A stretch of DNA of 12,625 bases, from NCBI GenBank assembly GCA_045533555.1, contig JAZSHZ010000157.1, positions 1 through 12,625 on the forward strand, given 5' to 3'. Positions 5,940 through 12,625 of the stretch are shown here, piece after piece (the stretch's first letter is position 1; each line of letters opens with the position of its first letter). Under the pieces are notes generated by a model. It was not told where the DNA came from. It ran no database searches and was given only the letters and a program-made list of their open reading frames with translations. Source of the stretch: SIG480 sp045533555 (GTDB lineage Bacteria > Bacillota > Clostridia > Oscillospirales > JAAYXM01). A program made the translations under genes and the position numbers.

Positions 5940-7961
5940 ATGAAACCGGATAACACATTTGTCGTCCTCGGCAGCAAGCCGAAGGAATATTTCAACCTCA
6001 TCCCGCAGACGGGCGTTACCCATCTTCTCTGCGAGGATTTCCCGACTCACAACGCAGTCTGGGATATGGCGATAAGCCCCGAAGGAAGAGTCTTCTTCTC
6101 TGCCTGCGGCGAAAGCTACGTCGCAGAATATGCGCGCCTTATGGAATATGACCGCAAGAACAAGAAGATCATTCATCATTTCAATCTTGAGGATAAGATC
6201 ATTCTCCGCGATTATGCGCTCCGCACCTCAAAATTCCACACGGCAATCTCCTTTATGAATGACGGCAGGATCATAACAACAACACACACGACATCGCCCT
6301 CCCCGCTCCATCCGACATGGATGCCCTATGAATATGCAAACCATCAGTGGGAAGGCTATCCCGGCTCGGATATTCTCATCATCGACCTTGAAAAAGGCAC
6401 TGTTGAGAACAAAGGAACAATCTCCCCCTATGACACTACCTACGGCGGAATCTACTGCCCGCGCTCAAACGAATATTTCTGCACGACCTGGATGCGCGGC
6501 ACAGGTTATGTCTATGAGGTAGACACAGGCAAGGTCCGTTGCCTCGGTCAGGTTTCCGACACTGCAACAAGCCGCACATTCCTCCTTTCCGACGGTCACG
6601 TCTATGGCTCCACCTACACAGGAAAGCTCTTCCGCTACAACACGATCAAGCGCGAGCTTGAATATCTCGACGCGGATATCGGCGCTCTTATGCGCCATGC
6701 AAGAGAGCGCGACGGCATTCTCTACATAACAACAGGCCCCTGCTCCGTCGACGGAAGAGGACAGATGCTCTATGCATATAACCTCGAAACCGGCGAGGTC
6801 AAGGAAATCGGCAGACCCGTTCCGAAGATCGATTGCACAAACGGTCAGGATATGACCTTCTATAATGCCTACGGCATGGATTTTGACAGCAAGGGCAGGC
6901 TCTGGTACGGTTGCATGACCTTCACAAAGCAGCTTAAATACTGCGGTGCAAGACTCTATATGTGGGATTTCCTGAACGGCAAAGAGCCTGTTGACCTCGG
7001 TTTCATCGGCTCAAAGACGAGAACACTCTCAATCCCCGCAGAGCTCAACATCGTCGATGATGTCATCTTCATTTCCGACGGCAACCATATGAGCGACAAG
7101 GAGCTCTATTGCGGAATCGTTGCAATTGACCTCAAGGAATTCGAGCCCGCAATCGAGACAGAGGAGAGAATCCCCTCACACGACTATGTCAACTACATTC
7201 CGTTCCCGCACGAGTGCTCTGAATACTACCCGCTCGATGATTATGAAGAGAACTGGAACAAGTTCTATGAAAAATATCAGTTCGAGCTCAAGATGAGACA
7301 GTTCAAGGAAGACAACTTCTACAGCACACGTTTCCCCGAAACAAAAGCTATCAGCTATTGGGAGAAGGTCGGCCGCGAGAATACTCGTGTCAACAAGATC
7401 GAATGGAACGGAAACGACAACCTTTCTATCTACTGCGGAACAGAGAAAAACTTCAAGATTGATGTCAATCTCTCCGATATGTCGAGAACGATTTCCGCTC
7501 ACGAGGCAGTCTCCGCAAACGAGCTCAAAGCAGAAGTTCCCGCAAATGCAAAGCTTCCGTTCATGCCGGGCAGACAGTATCTCGCGACTCCGAATGCATC
7601 GGTCAAGATGGCTGACGGCTCGGTCATCGTCGGAACTCTCGATATGATGCTCGCAAAAATAAACGGTGATAAGATTTATAACATCGGCGCGGCGACTACC
7701 TGCGGCAAGGTCCGCTCGCTCGTTGACGCAAACGGAACCGTCTATGGCATCGCAGGCTATGACAAGGGCGCCTGCAACCTCTTCCGCTACAATGTCGAGA
7801 CAGGCATCGAGCAGCTCGGAAATATCCCGACGGCATTTGCGGCAAACGGCCGTCAGGTATGCATCTTCAACGCAACAACGATGGAAATCAGCCCCGACGG
7901 CAAGCGCATCGCAATCGGCGGCGCGGATGAACTCTCCGGCGTTATCGTAGTCACACTTTAA
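5940..7961 (+). CDS. Large cytoplasmic beta-propeller protein, function unknown
   Basis: A 673-residue protein with no signal peptide or membrane segment. The ATG at 5940 is preferred because AAAGGA lies nine bases ahead; an in-frame ATG at 5922 lies before that site. Repeated blade-like units are visible: a strand with D/N-G-R/K, two more strands, then a Y-x-Y/I-D/N-L-E-x-G turn. Examples are WDMAISPEGRVFFSAC (41-56), ISFMNDGRIITTTH (103-116), LLSDGHVYGSTYTGKLFRYN (215-234), MLYAYNLETGEVKEIG (276-291), MDFDSKGRLWYGCM (313-326), VKMADGSVIVGTL (555-567) and NLFRYNVETGIEQLG (613-627). A charged, Tyr-rich stretch at about 400-480 separates the six N-terminal blades from the C-terminal ones. A His/Trp/Tyr-rich loop (116-138, with HPTWMPYEY) looks like a ligand or active site. 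The fold resembles propeller lyases and lactonases, but I recognise no defined family. Context suggests a role in sugar use with the AraC regulator. Confidence 0.75.
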   Translation: MKPDNTFVVLGSKPKEYFNLIPQTGVTHLLCEDFPTHNAVWDMAISPEGRVFFSACGESYVAEYARLMEYDRKNKKIIHHFNLEDKIILRDYALRTSKFHTAISFMNDGRIITTTHTTSPSPLHPTWMPYEYANHQWEGYPGSDILIIDLEKGTVENKGTISPYDTTYGGIYCPRSNEYFCTTWMRGTGYVYEVDTGKVRCLGQVSDTATSRTFLLSDGHVYGSTYTGKLFRYNTIKRELEYLDADIGALMRHARERDGILYITTGPCSVDGRGQMLYAYNLETGEVKEIGRPVPKIDCTNGQDMTFYNAYGMDFDSKGRLWYGCMTFTKQLKYCGARLYMWDFLNGKEPVDLGFIGSKTRTLSIPAELNIVDDVIFISDGNHMSDKELYCGIVAIDLKEFEPAIETEERIPSHDYVNYIPFPHECSEYYPLDDYEENWNKFYEKYQFELKMRQFKEDNFYSTRFPETKAISYWEKVGRENTRVNKIEWNGNDNLSIYCGTEKNFKIDVNLSDMSRTISAHEAVSANELKAEVPANAKLPFMPGRQYLATPNASVKMADGSVIVGTLDMMLAKINGDKIYNIGAATTCGKVRSLVDANGTVYGIAGYDKGACNLFRYNVETGIEQLGNIPTAFAANGRQVCIFNATTMEISPDGKRIAIGGADELSGVIVVTL

Positions 7962-7972
7962 TCCAAAACATC

Positions 7973-8006
7973 AAAAAGCTTCACTGACAAAACAGTGAAG
8001 CTTTTT
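7973..8006. terminator. Bidirectional terminator, propeller and reductase genes
   Basis: A perfect 14-bp stem, AAAAAGCTTCACTG (7973-7986) with its complement at 7993-8006, around an ACAAAA loop. A and T runs at the two ends serve both strands. It lies 11 bases after the propeller stop and 5 bases beyond the reductase stop. Confidence 0.92.
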
Positions 8007-8011
8007 TATTT

Positions 8012-9190
8012 TCAGAATTTCATAAATTTCGAGGCTATCTTTGCCGCAATTTTATATATCGACCCTTCAAGAGTCTTCTTTGCATTCAAAAGCTCCTCGC
8101 GGATTTTAATTCCTTGAGGGCAATGCTTCTCGCAAAGCCCGCAACCGACGCAGTTTGATGCCGCAGTCGTCTTTTTGCGGAGCGCCGTGCACATAAAATA
8201 ATCCTTGAGTCCCTCAAATTTACTGTCTGTATAATATCGGTTATATGCCGAAAATGTCCCCGGGATATCAACGGCTTTCGGGCATGGCATACAATATCCG
8301 CATCCGGTGCAGCCGACCTTCATCTTTGAATTTATCGCTCCGACAACCCTGCAAAGCATCTCTTCATCCGCTTCGTCAAGCTCTCCGATACCTGCAGATG
8401 AAGCGACGCGCATATTTTCTTCCACCTGCTCATCGGAATTCATTCCCGAAAGGACGACGGTAACCTCCGGTTGATTCCACAGCCAACGGAACGACCATTC
8501 GGCGGGTGTGTATTTCTTTTTGCTCTCCGCAAAGATTTTCATCGCCTCATCCGGAAGATTCCGGACGAGCTTTCCGCCTCTCAACGGTTCCATTATCATA
8601 ACGGGAAGTCTCTTCGCATTCGCATAAGAAAGCCCCCGTCTTCCCGCCTGAGAATTTTCGTCCATATAGTTATATTGAATCATGCAGAAATCCCAGTCAT
8701 ATGCATCGACAAGCGAGCAGAACGCATCAGAGTTTCCGTGATAGGAAAATCCAATCTGTCTTATTGCTCCGCTCTTCTTTTTTTCCGCTATCCATTCTTC
8801 TATTCCAAGAGCACGGAGACGATTCCATGTTTCATTGTCCGTCAGCATATGCATAAGGTAATAATCAACATGATCCGTTCTCAACCTGCGGAGCTCTTCC
8901 GAAAAAAGGCGGTCAAGGTCTTCTCTTTTCTTTATGAGATAATGCGGAAGCTTCGTTGCGATATTGACCTTTTCACGCACGCCGTTCCGCTCAAGTATCT
9001 CGCCGAGCACTTCCTCACTTCCGGGATAGATATATGCCGTGTCAAAATAATTGACCCCACCGTCTATCGCCTTCATTATCTGCCGCTCCGCAGCCGTTAT
9101 ATCGGGCTTGCCGCCCTTGAATTTAAATCGCATACAGCCGAAACCGAGAATTGAAAGATCGGTTCCCTTTTTATCCTTGCGATAATTCAT
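8012..9190 (-). CDS. Aldo/keto reductase with two 4Fe-4S motifs
   Basis: A 392-residue two-part protein. The N-terminal barrel (about 10-280) is an aldo/keto reductase with the catalytic tetrad visible: Asp50 and Tyr55 in YFDTAYIYPGSE, Lys80 in NIATKL, and His114 in YLMHML. The C-terminal part (about 290-365) has two cysteine clusters, CTGCGYCMPCP (294-304) and CVGCGLCEKHCP (347-358), which should bind 4Fe-4S clusters. This is the ferredoxin-fused reductase type common in anaerobes, probably a cytoplasmic NAD(P)H-linked carbonyl or aldehyde reductase whose substrate cannot be deduced. The ATG at 9190 has an AGGTGAG site upstream; the frame stays open a further 48 codons, but those overlap the promoter and the neighbouring terminator. 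It has its own promoter and ends at a shared terminator. Confidence 0.9.
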   Translation of the reverse strand: MNYRKDKKGTDLSILGFGCMRFKFKGGKPDITAAERQIMKAIDGGVNYFDTAYIYPGSEEVLGEILERNGVREKVNIATKLPHYLIKKREDLDRLFSEELRRLRTDHVDYYLMHMLTDNETWNRLRALGIEEWIAEKKKSGAIRQIGFSYHGNSDAFCSLVDAYDWDFCMIQYNYMDENSQAGRRGLSYANAKRLPVMIMEPLRGGKLVRNLPDEAMKIFAESKKKYTPAEWSFRWLWNQPEVTVVLSGMNSDEQVEENMRVASSAGIGELDEADEEMLCRVVGAINSKMKVGCTGCGYCMPCPKAVDIPGTFSAYNRYYTDSKFEGLKDYFMCTALRKKTTAASNCVGCGLCEKHCPQGIKIREELLNAKKTLEGSIYKIAAKIASKFMKF

Positions 9191-9208
9191 TCTTCTCACC
9201 TCACGTTT

Positions 9209-9237
9209 ATTATAGACTTTTCCGATGGTCAAATCAA
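9209..9237 (-). promoter_or_regulatory. Promoter of the aldo/keto reductase gene
   Basis: On the minus strand a -35 box TTGATT (9237-9232) and a perfect -10 box TATAAT (9214-9209) are 17 bp apart, ending 18 bp before the start codon. The short distance gives a very short leader. Confidence 0.72.
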
Positions 9238-9295
9238 GCCGATTCATGCGCATCTTCCGAAAGAACGCCGCCGCGATATTTGCGCTCTGATCGGC

Positions 9296-9329
9296 AAAAA
9301 CATCCGCCGCACAATTGCGACGGATGTTT
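9296..9329 (-). terminator. Terminator of the AEC permease gene
   Basis: Starting one base after the permease stop, AAACATCCG pairs with CGGATGTTT. After one mismatch, GCG pairs with CGC around a six-base loop. On the minus strand it is followed by five T residues (9300-9296). It separates the permease transcript from the reductase gene, which has its own promoter. Confidence 0.8.
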
Positions 9330-9330
9330 C

Positions 9331-10269
9331 TCAAAATATCAACTCATATATAAGCGACATAAGCGGCATCGTTATGACGCTGAGTATTGTCGTCCCTACC
9401 GTGAGGATCGCGGCAAGAGACGCATCTCTTCCGCATTCGTTGGCAAGTGCCGTGGCAATGGATGCCGAAGCAACTCCGGTCGCAAGAAATATTGCCGCAA
9501 AAAGAGCCGGCGACAGCGATATTCCCGGCACGAGGTTGAAGACATATGCTATTCCCAAAGCAAGAAGCGGCGAGACGCAAAGCTTCATAAAGCTTACCGC
9601 ATAGGTTTCAAATCTTGAGAATAATGCCTTCCATGAAATTTTCGAAAGCTCATATCCGAGAATCGTCATTGAAAGCGGAGTCGTGACATTTGCAAAATAT
9701 TCCGTGTATGTAACCGCTGCAGGAAATTTCGAACCGAAATCGCAAAGCGAAAGAATGATTCCGAGCACCGCGGCGATACTTATCGGCTTCAGAAGGACAG
9801 ACAGAATATTGCTCTTTCTTTTTTCATCCGAAAGGATATCCGTTCCGAAGGTCAGAACCATAACGGAATCAAAGATATTCCATATCGAAAGAAACACAGC
9901 GACCTCCGGTATATCCGGAAACATCGCGACGGCGAGAGGAATCCCAAGGAATCCGCAATTCGGAAAAACCGAGCAAAACCGCTCGACACGCCTCTCTCTG
10001 AAAACGAGGCGCGAGACGAAGCTCATAAGAAACAAAAACGCAGGCACATGCACGATGCAGGCGATGACGTTCGCCGCACCGAGGCTTGCGATATTCGTCT
10101 CAAGCATCTTGACGATAACAAGACATGGCATCGCAACCTTCGTTATTATCTCGCCGAATCCCGAGGCCGCTTCCTTACCGAGGATTTTGCATTTTCCGAG
10201 AATGAAGCCCGGAATCATCAGGAGCACGAACATGAGAACCTTTTCGGCAAGCACATAAAAATCAAACAT
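9331..10269 (-). CDS. AEC-family permease (auxin efflux carrier type)
   Basis: A 312-residue integral membrane protein with about ten hydrophobic segments spread from residue 8 to 310. Family features seen: the first segments around MIPGFILGKCKIL (18-30), FPNCGFLGIPL (102-112), equivalent to the conserved F-x-N-x-G-F-x-G-x-P-L block, TPLSMTILGYEL (197-208), and the small-residue-rich penultimate helix ATGVASASIATALANE (263-278). Bacterial AEC proteins export or take up organic acids such as malate or malonate; the substrate here is unknown. The ATG at 10269 has a weak GGTGG site. It has a strong promoter of its own and its own terminator, so it is a single-gene unit. That promoter lies next to the PHO box of the divergent operon. 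Confidence 0.88.
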   Translation of the reverse strand: MFDFYVLAEKVLMFVLLMIPGFILGKCKILGKEAASGFGEIITKVAMPCLVIVKMLETNIASLGAANVIACIVHVPAFLFLMSFVSRLVFRERRVERFCSVFPNCGFLGIPLAVAMFPDIPEVAVFLSIWNIFDSVMVLTFGTDILSDEKRKSNILSVLLKPISIAAVLGIILSLCDFGSKFPAAVTYTEYFANVTTPLSMTILGYELSKISWKALFSRFETYAVSFMKLCVSPLLALGIAYVFNLVPGISLSPALFAAIFLATGVASASIATALANECGRDASLAAILTVGTTILSVITMPLMSLIYELIF

Positions 10270-10292
10270 ATAACCACCACTTCCGTTTTTTA

Positions 10293-10321
10293 ATTATATA
10301 ACATATGGCGCATCTTGACAA
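10293..10321 (-). promoter_or_regulatory. Promoter of the AEC permease gene
   Basis: On the minus strand TTGTCA (10321-10316) and TATAAT (10298-10293) are separated by exactly 17 bp, a near-consensus pair 23 bp before the start codon. Its -35 lies only seven bases from the first PHO box at 10329, so PhoP bound there could affect both directions. Confidence 0.8.
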
Positions 10322-10328
10322 GAAGCAA

Positions 10329-10367
10329 TTAACACAGGCTTAACACGCCCTCTCTTTAAAATTAACA
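10329..10367 (+). promoter_or_regulatory. PHO box: 11-bp phased TTAACA repeats
   Basis: TTAACA occurs at 10329-10334, 10340-10345 and 10362-10367. The starts fall on an exact 11-bp grid whose third slot (10351-10356, TCTCTT) is degenerate. All three good copies continue with C, giving TTAACAC. In Bacillus, PhoP binds direct TT(A/T/C)ACA repeats with about 5-bp spacers on the coding strand at roughly -60 to -20. Here the repeats lie at about -61 to -23 of the start predicted from the -10 at 10378. A PhoP-type regulator is encoded just downstream, which supports autoregulation. Confidence 0.8.
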
Positions 10368-10383
10368 CATTTGAATATATAAT
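10355..10383 (+). promoter_or_regulatory. PHO-box-dependent promoter of the peptide-phoP operon
   Basis: A perfect -10 TATAAT (10378-10383) has only a weak TTTAAA at the -35 position (10355-10360, 17-bp spacing), overlapping the PHO box array. A poor -35 with activator sites covering it is the expected form of a PhoP-activated promoter. A second AT-rich hexamer (TATTAT, 10389-10394) follows and could be an alternative -10. Confidence 0.65.
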
Positions 10384-10415
10384 TTTCATATTATAAGACA
10401 AAGGAGCCGATCATT

Positions 10416-10502
10416 ATGAAAAAATATCTGTTTATGTTTTACGGGATCATGCTTGTTCTGACATTGGTTGCGGCATTTTTGTCCTCAGGCGTTATTAATT
10501 GA
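10416..10502 (+). CDS. 28-residue single-span membrane peptide
   Basis: A short gene starting with ATG at 10416, with an excellent AAGGAG site (10401-10406) nine bases upstream, and ending in TGA at 10500-10502. The product begins MKKYLFMFYGIMLVLTLV, followed by AAFLSS and a short polar tail: two lysines, then about 22 hydrophobic residues, as expected of a one-helix inner-membrane peptide. It lacks a lipobox or clear cleavage site. It is the first gene after the PHO-box promoter and 48 bp ahead of the response regulator, so it is probably induced with the two-component system under phosphate limitation. I recognise no family. A small modulator of the sensor kinase or of a transporter is possible but unproven. 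Confidence 0.7.
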   Translation: MKKYLFMFYGIMLVLTLVAAFLSSGVIN

Positions 10503-10527
10503 TTTTCTTTTGAACCTGAAGTATAAT
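10499..10527 (+). promoter_or_regulatory. Second, proximal promoter for phoP
   Basis: TTGATT (10499-10504) and a perfect TATAAT (10522-10527) are 17 bp apart, with the -10 ending 23 bp before the response regulator start. The -35 overlaps the stop codon of the membrane peptide. It has no PHO box upstream, so it could give basal expression of the regulator pair independent of the PhoP-driven promoter. Confidence 0.65.
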
Positions 10528-10550
10528 ATAGAAAAGAGGTGAAAAGGAAA

Positions 10551-11231
10551 ATGATTTATTTCATCGAGGATGACGATAATATAAGAAAGCTTGTTTGCTA
10601 TGCACTCTCAAAGGACGGACACGATATTGAGGGTTTTTCAAAGCCGAGCGATTTTCACCGCGGATTTGATTCTGAAAAAGCAAAGCTCATTCTTCTTGAT
10701 ATAATGCTTCCCGAGGAGGACGGCCTTGAGATTTTGAAAAAGCTCAAGGCAGATCCGCAGACAGAGAATATACCCGTCATCATGCTGACGGCAAAAGGCA
10801 GTGAATTCGATAAGGTAGCGGGTCTTGACCTCGGCGCGGATGACTATATTTCAAAACCGTTCGGGATGACGGAGCTCGCTTCGCGCGTCCGCGCAGTTCT
10901 CCGCAGATACGAAAAAACAAAGGCGAAACCTGAAAAGGTCTATTCCATCGGTGGGCTTTTTGTCGATCCGCAGAAGCATATCATAAAAGCCGACGGATGC
11001 GATATTTCTCTTTCCTTCAAGGAATATTCCCTTCTTCTCGCACTTCTTGAAGCAAACGGAAACGTCGTCGGAAGAAACACTCTTCTGACAAATATCTGGG
11101 GTGAATTCTATGACGATTCAAGGACACTGGACGTCCATATAAGAAAGCTTCGCGTCAAGCTCGGTGAATGCGGCTCGCTTATCCGCACAGTCAAGAACAT
11201 CGGATATAAGATCGGAGGCGACGAAAATTGA
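10551..11231 (+). CDS. phoP: OmpR/PhoB-family response regulator (PhoP-like)
   Basis: A 226-residue regulator. The receiver domain (1-115) has the acidic pocket EDDD at 6-9, the phosphoacceptor Asp50 in LILLDIMLPEEDG, Thr80 in VIMLTAKG, and Lys102 in ISKPFG. The C-terminal winged-helix domain (about 130-222) contains LSFKEYSLLLALLEANGN, RTLDVHIRKLRVKLG and the closing RTVKNIGYKI. The start is the ATG at 10551 with GAGGTG upstream; a GTG at 10539 lies inside that site. It is followed by its kinase with a 4-bp overlap. Assignment as the phosphate regulator PhoP/PhoB rests on the PHO box upstream and the PhoR-like partner; the family itself is certain. It probably activates phosphate-starvation genes and its own operon. 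Confidence 0.85.
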   Translation: MIYFIEDDDNIRKLVCYALSKDGHDIEGFSKPSDFHRGFDSEKAKLILLDIMLPEEDGLEILKKLKADPQTENIPVIMLTAKGSEFDKVAGLDLGADDYISKPFGMTELASRVRAVLRRYEKTKAKPEKVYSIGGLFVDPQKHIIKADGCDISLSFKEYSLLLALLEANGNVVGRNTLLTNIWGEFYDDSRTLDVHIRKLRVKLGECGSLIRTVKNIGYKIGGDEN

Positions 11232-12568
11232 AAGGCAGGATTTTTTCCGCATCATTTCTTTCGGCATTCATCTCCTCCGCTATCCTTTGCACGATCTTTT
11301 TCTTCACTTATTTCCCATTCGACAATGCATCGGGAGCAGACGTCCGCATATTTATTTTCCGCTTCATTTTTCTCAGTCTCATAGTCTCATCGTTATTTGC
11401 CGCTATCTTCTCTTATGCGGTATCGCAAAGAATCTCAAAAGCAATAAACCTGCTTGACCCCGATCATATCCCCTCGGAAGAAAGCTTCGAGGAGCTTTCT
11501 CCTCTCATTTCAAAACTCGCGGCAAGAAAGCGCTCATATGACCGCGCATTGCGGGAGAGCGAGCGCAAGGCGGAGGAATTTCGCCTCATAACAGAAAATA
11601 TGAGTGAAGGTCTTCTGACGATTGACGAAGCAGGAACGATACTGAACCATAACAACGCCGCACTCCGATTTCTCGGCAAGGAAATCACCATCGGAAGAAA
11701 TATCCTCGATATAAACAGAGCCCCGGAATTCCGCGAGGTCATTTTCTCAGCTCTTGACGGAAAGCGCGCAGAAAACGAAATCATTCTTCTCTCGCGCACA
11801 TATGAGCTCATTGCAAATCCCGTCTTCGATAAGGATAAGACCATCGGCGCAATCATCATATTCCTTGACGTGACCGAACTTCGGAAGCAGGAGCAGCTCC
11901 GACGGGAATTTACTTCCAACGTCTCCCACGAGTTGAAAACACCGCTAACATCAATTTCGGGTTTTGCAGAAATTATGAAATCCGGTGGGACGGACTCCGA
12001 GACGGTTTCCGATTTTTCGTCGTCGATCTATGACGAAGCGCAGCGGCTTATCTCGCTCGTCAGCGATATCATCAAGCTTTCCGAGCTTGATGAGGGTTCT
12101 ATTGAGTTTGAGCGCGAAAACGTTGATCTTTTCTTCCTTTCCGAAGAAATTCTCGGAAGAATGCTTCCGAGTGCCGAAAAGAAAAGCATCTCACTTTCGC
12201 TTCACGGCGAAAGTGCCGTAGTTTTCGGAACGCGCAAGATACTCGATGAAATGATATATAACCTTTGCGACAACGCGATTAAATACAACAATGACGGCGG
12301 AAACGTCTGCATCGAAGTCACCCCGAATGACGATGAAATACTCCTGCGCGTTACCGACGACGGAATAGGAATTCCCGAATCGGACAAGGACCGAATCTTC
12401 GAGCGCTTCTACCGCGTTGACAAAAGTCACTCCCGGGAAATCGGCGGAACGGGACTTGGTCTTTCCATCGTCAAGCACGGTGCAATTTTTCACGATGCAA
12501 AAATCGCTCTCGAAAGCGAACTCGGTCGCGGAACGGCAATTTCTCTCATTTTCAAAAAAAGCATATAA
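11228..12568 (+). CDS. phoR: PAS-containing sensor histidine kinase (PhoR-like)
   Basis: A 446-residue membrane kinase. Two membrane helices (about 8-29 and 41-64) are separated by only about ten residues, so there is almost no extracellular sensor. A linker and PAS domain follow (about 116-218, FRLITENMSEGLLTID). The dimerisation helix carries His234 in SNVSHELKTPL, and the ATPase domain has the N-box NLCDNAIKYN (345-354), DDGIGIP (377-383), IFERFYRV (390-397) and GGTGLGL (406-412). The start is a TTG overlapping the phoP stop by four bases, with GGAGG nine bases upstream, so translation is probably coupled. It should phosphorylate and dephosphorylate the adjacent regulator. The short loop is like E. 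coli PhoR and unlike Bacillus PhoR, suggesting sensing through PAS, membrane or partner proteins. Confidence 0.88.
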   Translation: MKGRIFSASFLSAFISSAILCTIFFFTYFPFDNASGADVRIFIFRFIFLSLIVSSLFAAIFSYAVSQRISKAINLLDPDHIPSEESFEELSPLISKLAARKRSYDRALRESERKAEEFRLITENMSEGLLTIDEAGTILNHNNAALRFLGKEITIGRNILDINRAPEFREVIFSALDGKRAENEIILLSRTYELIANPVFDKDKTIGAIIIFLDVTELRKQEQLRREFTSNVSHELKTPLTSISGFAEIMKSGGTDSETVSDFSSSIYDEAQRLISLVSDIIKLSELDEGSIEFERENVDLFFLSEEILGRMLPSAEKKSISLSLHGESAVVFGTRKILDEMIYNLCDNAIKYNNDGGNVCIEVTPNDDEILLRVTDDGIGIPESDKDRIFERFYRVDKSHSREIGGTGLGLSIVKHGAIFHDAKIALESELGRGTAISLIFKKSI

Positions 12569-12599
12569 AAAATCGGCAGACTCATATTGAAGTGATAAA

Positions 12600-12625
12600 A
12601 TGATGGTAGACACAAAAAAAGTGAC
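12600..12625 (+). CDS. Possible start of a further gene (partial)
   Basis: An ATG at 12600, 31 bp after the kinase stop, opens a frame reading MMVDTKKV to the window edge. The upstream GAAGTGAT (12589-12596) is a weak, close ribosome binding site. No terminator is visible between the kinase and this point, so a third or later operon gene is plausible. Eight codons are too few to identify it. Confidence 0.3.

Noticed and set aside
9209..9231. TTGACC as the -35 of the reductase promoter
   Set aside because: It leaves only a 12-bp spacer to TATAAT; TTGATT slightly upstream gives the correct 17 bp.
9191..9334. A 48-codon N-terminal extension of the aldo/keto reductase
   Set aside because: It would include the gene's own promoter and the upstream terminator hairpin, and the family begins close to the chosen ATG.
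8012..10269. Permease and reductase as one operon
   Set aside because: A good terminator directly after the permease stop and a separate promoter for the reductase argue for two units.

Overview
The window looks like a chromosomal stretch of a low- to mid-GC Bacillota, most likely an anaerobic gut Clostridia. This is inferred from strong GGAGG-type ribosome binding sites, TTGACA/TATAAT-like promoters with 17-bp spacing, simple hairpin/U-tract terminators, a lipobox lipoprotein, a ferredoxin-type aldo/keto reductase and a TTAACA-type PHO box. No taxon-specific marker is present, so the placement is tentative. There are no RNA genes, phage genes, transposases or CRISPR arrays.

Layout. (1) 1-400: the start of a leftward gene leaves the window at the left edge. 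It is followed by a small palindromic intergenic repeat (119-199) and a promoter. (2) 425-1279: a lipoprotein gene related to family-3 solute-binding proteins is interrupted by an in-frame TAG, and its reading frame continues for 74 codons after it. It ends at two stacked terminators. (3) 4841-1368, leftward: a three-gene sugar-activation operon of GHMP (galactokinase-like) kinase, phosphohexomutase and UDP-glucose 4-epimerase-like enzyme, with intergenic gaps of 17-22 bp. (4) 4972-7961, rightward and divergent from the operon: an AraC-family regulator, then a 673-residue cytoplasmic beta-propeller protein of unknown function. (5) 9190-8012 and 10269-9331, leftward: an Fe-S aldo/keto reductase and an AEC-family permease, each with its own promoter. 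(6) 10329-12568, rightward: a PHO-box promoter, a 28-residue single-span membrane peptide, and a PhoP/PhoR two-component system. A possible further gene begins at the right edge.

How the parts may work together. The kinase would make a sugar-1-phosphate, the mutase would connect 1- and 6-phosphates, and the epimerase would work on the nucleotide sugar. No uridylyltransferase or pyrophosphorylase is present, so the pathway is incomplete here. The divergent AraC regulator is the natural candidate controller of both the operon and the propeller gene. The propeller protein is the best candidate for an uncharacterised activity in that sugar system.

The right-hand module is a phosphate-starvation circuit. 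Three identical TTAACAC repeats lie on an exact 11-bp grid, with the third of four slots degenerate, at about -60 to -23 of a promoter. Its first gene is the micropeptide, so PhoP probably controls its own operon through a leader that encodes a membrane peptide. The histidine kinase lacks a large extracellular sensor domain, which makes a membrane-embedded partner worth considering.
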